A program made the translations under genes and the position numbers. Shown here in pieces: positions 30,346 through 39,368 of a DNA stretch of 64,000 bases. Source of the stretch: an uncultured Sphingomonas sp. (GTDB lineage Bacteria > Pseudomonadota > Alphaproteobacteria > Sphingomonadales > Sphingomonadaceae); NCBI RefSeq assembly GCF_937871615.1, contig NZ_CALMPA010000013.1, forward strand, positions 53,407 to 117,406, given 5' to 3'. Under the pieces are notes generated by a model, which had not been told where the DNA came from, did no database searches, and was given only the letters and a program-made list of their open reading frames with translations. Position 1 is the stretch's first letter; each line of letters begins with the position of its first letter.

Positions 30346-31947
30346 TCACGATATCGCGAGCGGACGGGGGGCGGATTTCTGCCGGACGGCGCCCGTCGGC
30401 GCGACCTCGCGATCAATCCGCCAGCAGCACGCGACGAGCGCGCCGAGCATCACGAAAACGAAGCCATGCGCATCCTGCTGGCTGAGCGTGAGCTTCACGA
30501 TGACGAAGTTAATCAGCGAAATGCACAGCGGCACGATCAGGCCCAGTTCGCCATCGGGAAAAATGATGGCGCGGCGCAGGCCGTTCCAGATCGCGATCGC
30601 GAACATCCCGAAGAATACCACGAAGCCGATCAGGCCATATTCCAGCCCGACGGTGAGATAGAAATTGTCGATCGACGGCAGGCCCAATGTCTCGGGCGCG
30701 CGGCCCATGCCCCATCCCCATGGGCGATCGAGGATCTTGGGAATGCCGATCTCGATCTGCGCCTTGCGCATGTCGTTGCTGGATTCCTGTGATCCATCGC
30801 CCCAGACGAGATGGCGAATCCGCCCGACGAAGATCGCCGACGCGATTGAGGCGACGAACAACGCCGGATAGCCGCCCAGCACCATCGTGCCGATCGGGCT
30901 GTCCGGCCGCTTGCGGCGATAGAGCAGGCTCCAGAAGAACAGATAGAACAGGACCGCCAGGAAGAAGTTTATCATCCCCATGCGCGAATCGGTGTGGGTG
31001 AGGATCCAGAAAATCGCGGGGATGGTGACGAATGCGGCGACGCGCACGAACAGGCGCCGCGCGGTGAGGCCGAAGTGCATGATGAACGGCATGGCCAGAC
31101 CGAGATATTCGGCGAAGTTCAGCGGCGTCGGGAAAACGCTGACGATGCGATATTTCCCGGTCGACCCGCGTGTCGCGCCCGCCAGAATATGCATCACGGT
31201 TTCGTCCTGGATCGACAGCAGCTTCGGCAGATGGCCGGCCCATAGGACGTGCTGTTCATGCGCCTCGACAAGCCCGATCAGGCTGGCGAAAATCGTGATC
31301 CCCCAGATGGTGATCGCCAACTGCCGCAACCGGCCCGGCGTGCGAAAGACGTAAACCGCCGCGAAGAAGGGTGCGAACCAACTGAAGATCGCGACGCTGA
31401 ACTTGTTCGCCGAATATGCCAACCCGGTCGACCAGAAGATCGACAGGAAGGCGATCACCGCGAAAACGCCGAGCAGCCACGACACGGCTGGCATCACCGA
31501 CAATGTGTCGACAAGCTCGCGCCGGAATTCACGGGACACTGACAGGCTGACCAGCAGGACCAGCCCGAGCGGGAGCGATACGAGGCGCAGCAGCGTGATC
31601 CACGGCAGCCCCGGCAGATCAATGCCGATATAATTGGGCCAGCACAGCAGCACGATGACGAACGCGAATACGCCATGCGCCATCAGCCTAGTCGGCGCCT
31701 TGCCCAGATCGGGTAGCAGCCAGATCACCAATGTCGCGAGCAACGCGAGCGGGATCAGCAGCGGCACCAGGAAATAGGTGGTGGTGATGGCGAAGAACAT
31801 GCCGACGAACCACGAATATAGCGAGACGAGCAGCAGCAGCTTGATGCGATGCCGCTGCCAGAAGCCCGGCGTGGTGTAGCTGCCCAGCACCGCGGGCTGA
31901 AACCGGGGCCTGCGCGGCGATCGCCGGAAGAATTTGCGTGAGATCAT
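30346..31947 (-). CDS. Wzy-like O-antigen/exopolysaccharide polymerase
   Basis: 533 residues with about 11-12 hydrophobic segments and a large periplasmic loop in the middle (about 225-300; EAHEQHVLWAGHLPKLLSIQDE, RGSTGKYRIVSVFPTPLNFAEYLGLAMP). The TH(T)DSRMGM segment and the later GWGMGRAPETLGL loop resemble the Wzy_C / O-antigen ligase-like family. It would join lipid-linked repeat units into a polymer at the periplasmic face. ATG 31947. It lies between the acyltransferase gene and the beta-helix gene on the same strand. Confidence 0.82.
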   Translation of the reverse strand: MISRKFFRRSPRRPRFQPAVLGSYTTPGFWQRHRIKLLLLVSLYSWFVGMFFAITTTYFLVPLLIPLALLATLVIWLLPDLGKAPTRLMAHGVFAFVIVLLCWPNYIGIDLPGLPWITLLRLVSLPLGLVLLVSLSVSREFRRELVDTLSVMPAVSWLLGVFAVIAFLSIFWSTGLAYSANKFSVAIFSWFAPFFAAVYVFRTPGRLRQLAITIWGITIFASLIGLVEAHEQHVLWAGHLPKLLSIQDETVMHILAGATRGSTGKYRIVSVFPTPLNFAEYLGLAMPFIMHFGLTARRLFVRVAAFVTIPAIFWILTHTDSRMGMINFFLAVLFYLFFWSLLYRRKRPDSPIGTMVLGGYPALFVASIASAIFVGRIRHLVWGDGSQESSNDMRKAQIEIGIPKILDRPWGWGMGRAPETLGLPSIDNFYLTVGLEYGLIGFVVFFGMFAIAIWNGLRRAIIFPDGELGLIVPLCISLINFVIVKLTLSQQDAHGFVFVMLGALVACCWRIDREVAPTGAVRQKSAPRPLAIS

Positions 31948-32074
31948 CGCTGGTCAAGTCCACCCAAACAGGCGGGGTGCCGCCCCGTGCCGCCGTGCAG
32001 CGATGGCGCGGCGGGCGCCGGAATGAAAGCGGCAAATGGCGAAATCACCGTCCCGCCGGGCGATGGCGGCGCGA

Positions 32075-33151
32075 TCATGCGCGCGCCTCCTTGCGCGCGC
32101 GCCGGCGCTCGCGGACATGCCGGAGCACGGGATGCTCGACGAAATGCCAGGACAAGGCGGCGAGCGGCACCGTCCCCACCGCGGTGAGCAGCGCGAGCAG
32201 CGGCGCGGAATGGCTTGGCGCCACCGCCGCGATCGCCATCATCACCGGAAAGGCATAGATATACATGCCATAGCTGTAATCGGGCCAGCGCGCGGCCGCG
32301 GTGCCGGTGCGGAAGCCCGCGCACAACACGCAATAGCCCGTCACCAGCCCGGCCAGATGCGGGATCGGGAAGAAATGGACGCTGAGCGCGAGCGCGACGA
32401 GCGCCAGCAGCGCGACGCGCCATGACAGGCGCCGGTGCAGCCACGGCCAGAAGATCAGCGCGGCGATCCCGAGCGCGAACATCGACCACAGGCGATCGAA
32501 CAGCATCAGATTGTAGAGCGCGCCGCGCGAGGGGTCGCCGCCGGCCAGCGCCTGAAATGCGGGAAGATGCGCGACGATCGCGAACAGCAGCGTCGGCACC
32601 AGCAGCAGCGCCACCACGCGTTCCCGGCCCGACAGCCTCAGCAACGCGGCAAGGAACAGGACAAGATAGCAGCGCATCTCCCACGGGATCGTCCACAGCG
32701 AGCCGTTGATGGTGATCGGCGCGCTTTCGGTGCCGATCCCGCTCAGCGTATAATGTCCTTTGACCAGCGAGAGGTTGCTGGCGATGAACCGCGCGGTGTC
32801 TCCGCTCAGATACTCGCTCAGCGGCAGGCCGGCGATGAAGAAACCCGCCGTCACCATCACGAGCACCGCGACCGCGAGCCCCGGCCACAGCCGCGCGAGC
32901 CGCGCCAACAGGAAATCCCACGCGCTGCCGCGCCGCAGCAGGCTGTTGTAAACCAGAAAGCCGCTGAGAAAGAAAAAGCCGTCGACCGCGAAGGAGGACA
33001 CCGGCTCGCCCATCAGCCACACCGTTGGATCGTTGGTGTCGGCGCCGGTGATGCGCCAGATGCTGTGCGACCAGATCACCGCCGATGCGAGCACCAGCCT
33101 CACCAGCGTCAGATTGTTGACCATCGGCACTTGGGGAGGGGTGGCGTTCAT
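32075..33151 (-). CDS. acyltransferase 3 family membrane protein (OafA/ExoZ-like)
   Basis: 358 residues from ATG 33151 (AAGGG upstream). Ten or so membrane segments. Family landmarks: NNLTLVRLVLASAVIWSHS with the conserved histidine near residue 29, FFFLSGFLVYNSL, LWTIPWEMRCYL, a Ser/Tyr-rich helix DYSYGMYIYAFPVMM, and the ending LSWHFVEHPVLRH. These enzymes move acetyl, succinyl or similar groups to surface sugars. Its place beside the polymerase suggests acylation of the exopolysaccharide, as in gellan and related sphingans. The acyl group is not predictable. Confidence 0.88.
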   Translation of the reverse strand: MNATPPQVPMVNNLTLVRLVLASAVIWSHSIWRITGADTNDPTVWLMGEPVSSFAVDGFFFLSGFLVYNSLLRRGSAWDFLLARLARLWPGLAVAVLVMVTAGFFIAGLPLSEYLSGDTARFIASNLSLVKGHYTLSGIGTESAPITINGSLWTIPWEMRCYLVLFLAALLRLSGRERVVALLLVPTLLFAIVAHLPAFQALAGGDPSRGALYNLMLFDRLWSMFALGIAALIFWPWLHRRLSWRVALLALVALALSVHFFPIPHLAGLVTGYCVLCAGFRTGTAAARWPDYSYGMYIYAFPVMMAIAAVAPSHSAPLLALLTAVGTVPLAALSWHFVEHPVLRHVRERRRARKEARA

Positions 33152-33391
33152 CAGGCCCTTAATCGGATGATGCGGCATCTTGGCGGCCATTCCGGCACAA
33201 GCCGGGCGAATGCATCGCATCCGCCATGATGGCGCGCAAGCTCTTGCGTTGACGGGGGCGCCATCGGCGCGCGTGGGGAGGAGGGTAAAGCGTTTGAATT
33301 GTCCGACAGGATTCTCCATTGGATGCGCGATTTGCATTGTTGGCCGGATCAGCGAGGCGTAAACCGCTGATATCGCCTAATTGGTGAAGGA

Positions 33392-33919
33392 ATGATTTTG
33401 GTGGACTGGCGCGAACGGATCTGGCGGGGATCGCTGATCGCGGTGGCGCTGCTGTCGTCGTCGCCGGTTTTGGCCAGGGTGGTTTATCTGGAACAGGTGA
33501 GCCAGGGCCAGTCCGCGCCGGCGGAAATCACCGGCGCCGATGCGAGGATCGAAAGCGCCGGCGTGTGGGGCGGGATGGAGGATGCCGCGCGCGCCGCCGC
33601 CGAGCGGACGGGTTGGGCCAGTCGCGTCCAGACGCCACTGGCCAATAACGCGATCTTCGCGCAGGCGCTGGCCAGCCGCTTCGATCTTCCCAACGAAGTG
33701 TCGCTCGATCGGCTGCTGGATTTCCGCGTCTCCCCCGGTGCGGAAGGGCGGCAGGCGGAAAGGAAGGGGGAGCGATCGTTTGTCGCGCTGTTCCTCGGCT
33801 CGGATGTGCCGGAGCCTGCCACCTGGCTCTGCCTGTTGAGCGGATTCGGCATGATCGGGGCGATGCTCCGCCGACGCCGCGCGAGGCTGGTTGTCCTCGC
33901 TTCGTCCGGCGGGCGCTGA
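33392..33919 (+). CDS. PEPxxW-CTERM sorting-domain protein
   Basis: 175 residues. A signal peptide spans about 11-29 (WRGSLIAVALLSSSPVLA). The C-terminus has the exosortase sorting signal: VPEPATW at 139-145, a hydrophobic helix (LCLLSGFGMIGAML) and RRRR at 160-163. A 12-residue tail follows, longer than usual. The middle (50-135) is unremarkable and Ala-rich. It should be exported, held by its C-terminal helix and processed by the exosortase encoded at 37769-38668. ATG 33392 is behind GAAGGA. It is isolated, flanked by divergent acyltransferase and convergent flippase genes. Confidence 0.85.
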   Translation: MILVDWRERIWRGSLIAVALLSSSPVLARVVYLEQVSQGQSAPAEITGADARIESAGVWGGMEDAARAAAERTGWASRVQTPLANNAIFAQALASRFDLPNEVSLDRLLDFRVSPGAEGRQAERKGERSFVALFLGSDVPEPATWLCLLSGFGMIGAMLRRRRARLVVLASSGGR

Positions 33920-34009
33920 CTTCGAGGAACGCCCCCGGCAACGGGATGAAATGGCGCGTGACGGGAACCGACGCGGTCAGCCGCGGCCCCCGCGCGTGAC
34001 GAAGCGGCC

Positions 34010-35551
34010 TCAGGCCGGGCTGGTGAAGCGGCGCAGCACCGACGTTCTGGCATGGGCGATGTAATCAAGCATGAACCGCTCGAAACCCGGCGGCCGCCCG
34101 CTCGCCAGCCAGAGCAGCATATGCGCGGCGGCATAGGTCAGCCCGCCGATCGCCCCCTTGGCCACCAGCATGGCGAGATTGTCGATGAAGCCCGTGCCCG
34201 ACGGCAGCGCCAGCGTGGCATCGAACGCCAATACCGCCGCGATCATCGCGCCCGTCGCGGCAAAGCTGCGCCACGCCAGCAGGAACGGCGACAGCAGCGG
34301 AATCGAAAAGCGGCGCGCGGCCAGTTGCAGCGTGAGGAACAGATAGAAGATGTTGCTGATCGCATATCCGGCGAGCAGTCCGGTCAGGCCGAACTGCACC
34401 ACGCCGACCCACAATGCGACTAACCGCGCGCCCAGGCCGATGAGATTGCGGATGAAGACAGTCCGTGTGTCGCCCTCCGCCATCAGCAGCGCCTGTGCGC
34501 AGACGGCGACGGTGGCGATCGCCATGGGCGGGGCGACGAAGCGTACCACCCAGATCGCATCGGCCCATTTCGGGCCGGCCACGACCATGATCGCCTCGTG
34601 CGCGACCAGCGCCATGCCGAAACCGATCGGCAGCAGCACGCCCAATATCGTCGCCTGCGCGCTGTCATAGGCGCGCAACCGGCGCGGCAGATCGTCGGTC
34701 ATCGACGAGAGCGCGGAGAAGATCGCCCGCTCGAAGGGGTCGGCGAGCTGATTGGTCACGATCGTCGATATCTGCATACCGAGATTATATTCGCCGAACC
34801 GGGCGACGCTGAAACGTCCGGCGACGATCAGCGCATCCAGCTTCGAGCTGGCGTAATTGGTGATCGCCGCCGCGGACATCCAGCCGCCGAAGCCAAGGAA
34901 CAGCCCATAATCACGCAGCGCGAGGCGCGGCCGGAACGGCTTGAACCAATGGGTGGCGATGGTCATCGCGATGCTTGCCACCACGGTGCCGGTCACCAGC
35001 GCCCAGTAACTGTGCGTCGCCAGTGCAACCGCGATCATCGCCAGCAATCCCGCCACCCGGCCGATGATCGTCACCGCGGCGTCCTGCGAGAAATCGATAT
35101 CGCGCAGATAATCGACCATCCGCGGGCTGCGCAGGCCATCAATGATCGGCACGATGGCGAGCACCAGCAGCACATCGCGCACCTGCTGGTTGTGCAGCAG
35201 CAGCGCGGCGGGGATCGCGGCCAGCGCGATGCCGATCGCGGTCAGCAGGCCGCGCAGCATCGCCATCGTGAAGGCGGTGGCGTAAAGATGCTGATCGCGG
35301 CCGGGATGGCGGAGCAGTGCCTTGATGAGCTGGAAATCGGTCAGCATCTGCGCGAATTCGACGACGATCATCGCCAGCGACACGATGCCGAAATCGCCGG
35401 GCGTCAGCAGCCGCGCGAGCACCGCGATGCTGAAAATCCCCATGCCGCGGCTGACGAGATTGACGAACACCAGCGTCGACGCGCCGGTCGCCGCCCGTGC
35501 CCGGACGTTCGGCGCGGGGGCCGGATCGCGCTCTGGTGAGGGGGGCTGCAT
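34010..35551 (-). CDS. Wzx-like lipopolysaccharide/exopolysaccharide flippase
   Basis: 513 residues with 12-14 membrane segments. The N-terminal STLVFVNLVSRGMGIFSIAVLARLLTPGDFGIVSLA is the typical opening of the polysaccharide transport (PST/MVF) flippases. The start ATG 35551 has AAGGAAG at good spacing; a GTG at 35569 has none. It would move undecaprenyl-pyrophosphate-linked repeat units across the inner membrane. Divergent from the glycosyltransferase at 35787. Confidence 0.92.
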   Translation of the reverse strand: MQPPSPERDPAPAPNVRARAATGASTLVFVNLVSRGMGIFSIAVLARLLTPGDFGIVSLAMIVVEFAQMLTDFQLIKALLRHPGRDQHLYATAFTMAMLRGLLTAIGIALAAIPAALLLHNQQVRDVLLVLAIVPIIDGLRSPRMVDYLRDIDFSQDAAVTIIGRVAGLLAMIAVALATHSYWALVTGTVVASIAMTIATHWFKPFRPRLALRDYGLFLGFGGWMSAAAITNYASSKLDALIVAGRFSVARFGEYNLGMQISTIVTNQLADPFERAIFSALSSMTDDLPRRLRAYDSAQATILGVLLPIGFGMALVAHEAIMVVAGPKWADAIWVVRFVAPPMAIATVAVCAQALLMAEGDTRTVFIRNLIGLGARLVALWVGVVQFGLTGLLAGYAISNIFYLFLTLQLAARRFSIPLLSPFLLAWRSFAATGAMIAAVLAFDATLALPSGTGFIDNLAMLVAKGAIGGLTYAAAHMLLWLASGRPPGFERFMLDYIAHARTSVLRRFTSPA

Positions 35552-35786
35552 CGGTCGCTTCCTTGCCACCGCGCGACGCGATGTGGCAAGCGCCCCCTTT
35601 CCGGTTCGATAGGCTGGGCCATGCCAGAATGCGACACGCCGGGCGGCTTGTCCGGCGTGCGTATCCGTGGGACGGCGTGCATCTGCCGGGCGTGGTGCGC
35701 GCGCCGGTCGGGGCGCTCGATCGCTATCGCCGCCCGCTCTCCGTCACGGCGTTGTCCTGATCGAGTTTGAACCCTAAGGAAGGATC

Positions 35787-37055
35787 ATGCCGGGGCTTCG
35801 CGAACGATTCAAACAATATGCGCCGCCTTTCATCCATCGCGTGGTCGGCGCGGCGCGCGGCCTGTTGGGCCAGCCGCCGCAGGAGCAACGCGTCCTCCAT
35901 GGCTATGACGTGTTCCCGGAGGCGGACGATCGTCCGCGCCTAAACCTCGTCATTCCCAGCATCGAGCCGCGGATGGCGTTCGGCGGGGTGCTGACCGGCC
36001 TCGATTTCTACCTGCGCCTTGCCGCCGCGACCGGCGCGCAGGCGCGCGTCATCATCGACGATTTCAACCCCGCCCCGGATCGCAGCGTCCTCGATGCCGC
36101 CTGCCGCCGGATCGGCCTGGAACCGGCCAGGGTGACGGTCGTGCCGCGCGCCACCGATGCGCCACGGATCGGCGTGGGCGCGCGCGACATCTTCATCGGC
36201 TATAACTGGTGGACGATGCTCAACATGCAGGCGCTGGTGGCCGCGCAGGCGCAGGCCGCCGGGGGGAAGCGCGCGCCCTGCATCTATATCTGCCAGGATT
36301 TCGAGCCCGGTTTCTATCCGTTTTCCTCCACCCATCTCGTGGCATGGCGCGCGTTGCGCGGGGAGGGGCCGTGGTGGGCGATCTATAACAGCGCAGAACT
36401 GGCGAGCTATCTCGCGGCGCTCGGCGTGGCGCCGGAGGAGGCGTTCGTGATCGAGCCGACGCTCTCGCCCGCGCTGCGCCCGTTTCTGCCGCAAGGTCCC
36501 GTGCCGCGCACCCGCCGGCTGCTGGTCTATGGCCGCCCCGGCGTGCCGCGCAATTGCTTCCCGGCGGTGGTCGCCGGGCTGCGCGAATGGGCCGCCAGCT
36601 ATCCCGGCGCGGCGCGGTGGGAAGTGATCTCGGCTGGCGCGCCGCATCGCCCGCTGGCGCTGGGGCATGGGGTGGAATTGCGCGCGGCGGGCAAATTGTC
36701 GCTCGACGATTATGCAGGGATGCTGCGCGGCACGGCGATCGGGCTATCGCTGATGGCCTCGCCGCATCCAAGCTATCCGCCGCTGGAAATGGCGCATTTC
36801 GGCGTGCTGACCGTCACCAACGATTATGCGTTCAAGGTGATGGCGCGGGCGCATGACAATATCGTCGCGCTTGAGGATATCCGCCCGGAAAGCATCGCGG
36901 CGGCGCTCACCGCGGCGTGCGCGCGGTTCGAGGCCGATCCGGCGGTTGGCGCAAATGGTCGATCGCACCGCCCCGCCTATCTGTCCGACGATCTTTATCC
37001 GTTCCTGCCGGCGCTCGCGGCGAAACTGGCGTTGCACTGGGGCGCGGGCGGCTGA
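35787..37055 (+). CDS. WsaF-like glycosyltransferase
   Basis: 422 residues. It contains RLNLVIPSIEPRMAFGGVLTGLDF (about 51-74), IGYNWWTMLN, YICQDFEPGFYPF, and the C-terminal donor-site region RLLVYGRPGVPRNCF, GKLSLDDYAGML and LMASPHPSYPPLEMAHFG. This is the pattern of WsaF-type rhamnosyltransferases (GT-B fold). The donor is probably a nucleotide-activated deoxysugar such as dTDP-rhamnose, inferred from the family. ATG 35787 is behind AAGGAAGG. The stop is part of a stem-loop shared with the convergent epsI stop. Confidence 0.85.
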   Translation: MPGLRERFKQYAPPFIHRVVGAARGLLGQPPQEQRVLHGYDVFPEADDRPRLNLVIPSIEPRMAFGGVLTGLDFYLRLAAATGAQARVIIDDFNPAPDRSVLDAACRRIGLEPARVTVVPRATDAPRIGVGARDIFIGYNWWTMLNMQALVAAQAQAAGGKRAPCIYICQDFEPGFYPFSSTHLVAWRALRGEGPWWAIYNSAELASYLAALGVAPEEAFVIEPTLSPALRPFLPQGPVPRTRRLLVYGRPGVPRNCFPAVVAGLREWAASYPGAARWEVISAGAPHRPLALGHGVELRAAGKLSLDDYAGMLRGTAIGLSLMASPHPSYPPLEMAHFGVLTVTNDYAFKVMARAHDNIVALEDIRPESIAAALTAACARFEADPAVGANGRSHRPAYLSDDLYPFLPALAAKLALHWGAGG

Positions 37056-37074
37056 GGCGGCGCTGACGCCTCAG
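37052..37074. terminator. stem-loop spanning two convergent stop codons
   Basis: CTGAGGCG (37052-37059) pairs with CGCCTCAG (37067-37074), loop of seven bases. The stem contains the stop codon of the plus-strand glycosyltransferase and of minus-strand epsI, only 15 bp apart, so it may act as a bidirectional terminator. No T-run in either direction. Confidence 0.45.
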
Positions 37075-37772
37075 GCCAGTCGTTGCGCCAGCGTGTCGCC
37101 GATCATCGTCGCGCGGCGATTCGCCTTTATTCCCAGCACCATGTCGCGCAGGAAGGCGGAAAGCACGTCGAACGACGATATGCCGTCGGTGCGGATGATC
37201 GAGGCGCGGACCAGCACGCCATCGGCGATATAGCCGTGCAGCGCCGTTTCGAACCGCGCCCAGCGCTGCTCGTTATAGGTTTGCGGCAGCATCTCGCCGA
37301 GCCGGGTCCAGTAAACGATGTCTTCGACGCGTGAGCCCATCTCGGCGGTCAGCATCACCGCCGGCACGGCGACGTTCGGCGTGATCGACAGCGGGAACAG
37401 CTTGCTCGCGGTGACGGCGAAGCCGGTCGCGGGATAGCATTTTTCCGGGCGATGAAGTTGCAGCACGTCGCTTTGCGACCGGCCGTAAGCGATCAGCATC
37501 ATCACGTCCTGCTGCTGATCTTGGATCGTGCGGCGATAGGAGCGGGCGACCCGCTCGCTATACAATTTGGCGGCGAGGCTGTCGGCCATATCCGGCAGCA
37601 CGATATCGCCGCCACCGCCTGCATCCCATCCGCTGAAATGCTGCGGGATGACGTTGGTGAGCTTCTCGTTTTCGGGCAGCAGCAGCCGCATCTTGCGCGG
37701 GCGCAGCCATTCGGCGGTGCCGAGCGCGGCGGCGCAGGCGCCGGCGAACATGAATTCGCGCCGTTCGATCAT
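37071..37772 (-). CDS. epsI: EpsI family exosortase-associated protein
   Basis: 233 residues from ATG 37772, which overlaps the exosortase stop (ATGA). It has a short N-terminal membrane anchor with RREF (possibly Tat-like, MIERREFMFAGACAAALG), then the EpsI domain: AYGRSQSDVLQLHRPEKCYPATGF, the signature HRPExCYP region, and VEDIVYWTRLGE. EpsI domains always travel with exosortases, as a separate gene or as their C-terminal domain; the exact role is not settled. Last gene of the epsD-to-epsI operon. Confidence 0.9.
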   Translation of the reverse strand: MIERREFMFAGACAAALGTAEWLRPRKMRLLLPENEKLTNVIPQHFSGWDAGGGGDIVLPDMADSLAAKLYSERVARSYRRTIQDQQQDVMMLIAYGRSQSDVLQLHRPEKCYPATGFAVTASKLFPLSITPNVAVPAVMLTAEMGSRVEDIVYWTRLGEMLPQTYNEQRWARFETALHGYIADGVLVRASIIRTDGISSFDVLSAFLRDMVLGIKANRRATMIGDTLAQRLA

Positions 37773-38668
37773 GCCGCGCCCTCCGCGCGGCGACGGGCCA
37801 GCAGCTTCTGCAACAGCCGGTCGATCAGGAAGATGCTGGCGATCGCGAATACGAACAGCACCAGCCCGGTGGTGACATGCATGAAGCCCTGCGCGACCGC
37901 ATCGCCGTAATAATAGGTCAGCAGGATCAGCGCGATCACGCGCAGGATGTTCACGAACACCGCGACCGGGATAATCATCATCACGAGCAGCGCGGCATAG
38001 CGCCACGAGGCGCGGTGCATCAGATAGATATAGAACAGGCTGATCGCGATCAGCCCGGTGATCGAATTCATCCCGGCGCATGCGTCTTCGACCAGCAATT
38101 GATATTGCGCGATCGTCAGCGAAACGCCCGAGCGCTCGATCGGATAGCCCAGCGGCTGCAACACGCCGACCGCGGCATAGGATACGAACATGCGCAGCGG
38201 CGCGGTGAGATAGTCGATCACCCAGCCCGGCGGGGGGATGACAAAGGCGAGGTAGAACAGGGCGAACAGGTTGCGCCGCACCTCGGCAAGGCCGGCGACC
38301 TGCACCAGCGCGGTGACGAAAACGATATAGAGCGCGCCGACCTCGACGCTCAGGAAATCATAGGCGCGCCCGACGACGTAAAGCGGCAGCGCGATGATGA
38401 GCGGCAACAATGTGGCGCGCGGCTGGCGCACCCCTTTGTCGAGCACGATGCGATTGTAACTGAGCAGCCAGAGCCCGGTCGCCAGCACGATCGGGCCGTG
38501 CGCGCCGGCCTCGGTCGACCAAGCCTGACGGCCGAGGGTGATGACGGTCGGGATGGCGAGCAGGAGCAGGCCAAGCAGCATCGGCCAGTGCCGGCGCACG
38601 AAATCGCGCGTCGCCGATCCGCCCTCGCCCGGTGTTGCCCGCCCTCGCGCGCCCGCCTCAGCGTACAT
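37769..38668 (-). CDS. exosortase, probably XrtV type
   Basis: 299 residues with about eight membrane helices. The three conserved catalytic positions are present: Cys197 in EDACAGMNSI, Arg243 in VNILRVIAL and His264 in GFMHVTTGL. Exosortases are membrane proteases/transpeptidases that cut PEP-CTERM proteins. I call it XrtV because a small protein like the XrtV accessory protein is encoded at 47212 and the partner EpsI is a separate gene; subtype confidence is moderate. It overlaps the ATPase gene upstream by 11 bases and epsI by four, so it is tightly coupled in the EPS operon. Confidence 0.9.
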   Translation of the reverse strand: MYAEAGARGRATPGEGGSATRDFVRRHWPMLLGLLLLAIPTVITLGRQAWSTEAGAHGPIVLATGLWLLSYNRIVLDKGVRQPRATLLPLIIALPLYVVGRAYDFLSVEVGALYIVFVTALVQVAGLAEVRRNLFALFYLAFVIPPPGWVIDYLTAPLRMFVSYAAVGVLQPLGYPIERSGVSLTIAQYQLLVEDACAGMNSITGLIAISLFYIYLMHRASWRYAALLVMMIIPVAVFVNILRVIALILLTYYYGDAVAQGFMHVTTGLVLFVFAIASIFLIDRLLQKLLARRRAEGAA

Positions 38669-39365
38669 TGAGATAGGTTCCGATCACCTGCGACTTGTCG
38701 CTCTCCAGTTCCTCGATCAGGGTCCGCACGTCGCGTACATAGCTGCGATCGCGGCACGCGACGATCATCGCATAGCGCGTGACCGAGGCGATCCGCCGCA
38801 CGTCAGCGAAATTATTCGCCGGCGGCGTGTCGATCAGCACGATATCGTAATCGCGGATGCAGCTTTCGATCAGCGATTTGAACTCCGCGCCGCTCAGCAA
38901 TTCGGATGCGTCCTCACGCGGAGCGCCGGCGAACAGCAGCGACAGCCGTGGCAGCACATCGTCCTGCACCGCGTCGGAGAAGCCGATGCTGTGATCCGAC
39001 AGGCAATCCGAGAGCCCGAACGGCGCTTCGCGCGGGGTGAAGAAAGCGTCGAGCCGCGGCGCGCGCATATTGCCGTCGATCAGCAGCACGCTGGCCCCGG
39101 TCTGCGCCAGCGCGACCGCGAGATTGGCGGTGACGAAGCTGCATCCACCGCCCGACGCAGGGCCGGCCATCGCCAGCGAGCGCCGGCCCTCGCGCAGATG
39201 CTTGGCGACGATATGCGCGCGCAGTACGCGGATCGATTCGGCCTGCACGCCGGTGGGGTCGCCCAGCGCGACGAGCGACGACGACAGCGTGAAGCGATCG
39301 TCGATCGGGATGCCCGGCGCGCCGGCATGATCGTCGCCGCTGGCGATCTGTTGGGAGATGTTCAT
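38658..39365 (-). CDS. BY-kinase/CpsD-like ATPase with altered Walker A
   Basis: 235 residues, the cytoplasmic half of a bacterial tyrosine-kinase-type regulator of polysaccharide chain length. The P-loop reads GPASGGGCS at residues 68-76: the invariant lysine of GxxGxGKS is replaced by Cys75. Walker A' (LLIDGNMR) and Walker B (YDIVLIDTPP, about 170-180) are kept. No C-terminal tyrosine cluster is seen, so autophosphorylation is doubtful. Loss of the lysine (as Arg or Cys) is known in some EpsG-type exosortase-cluster relatives. It follows the Wzz-like gene by 3 bp and presumably works with it as a split Wzc. Confidence 0.85.
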   Translation of the reverse strand: MNISQQIASGDDHAGAPGIPIDDRFTLSSSLVALGDPTGVQAESIRVLRAHIVAKHLREGRRSLAMAGPASGGGCSFVTANLAVALAQTGASVLLIDGNMRAPRLDAFFTPREAPFGLSDCLSDHSIGFSDAVQDDVLPRLSLLFAGAPREDASELLSGAEFKSLIESCIRDYDIVLIDTPPANNFADVRRIASVTRYAMIVACRDRSYVRDVRTLIEELESDKSQVIGTYLNVR

Positions 39366-39368
39366 GCG

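Noticed and set aside
35497-35760. 87-residue plus-strand frame between the flippase and WsaF-like genes
   Set aside because: It begins inside the antisense of the flippase start, has no ribosome site and no recognisable similarity.
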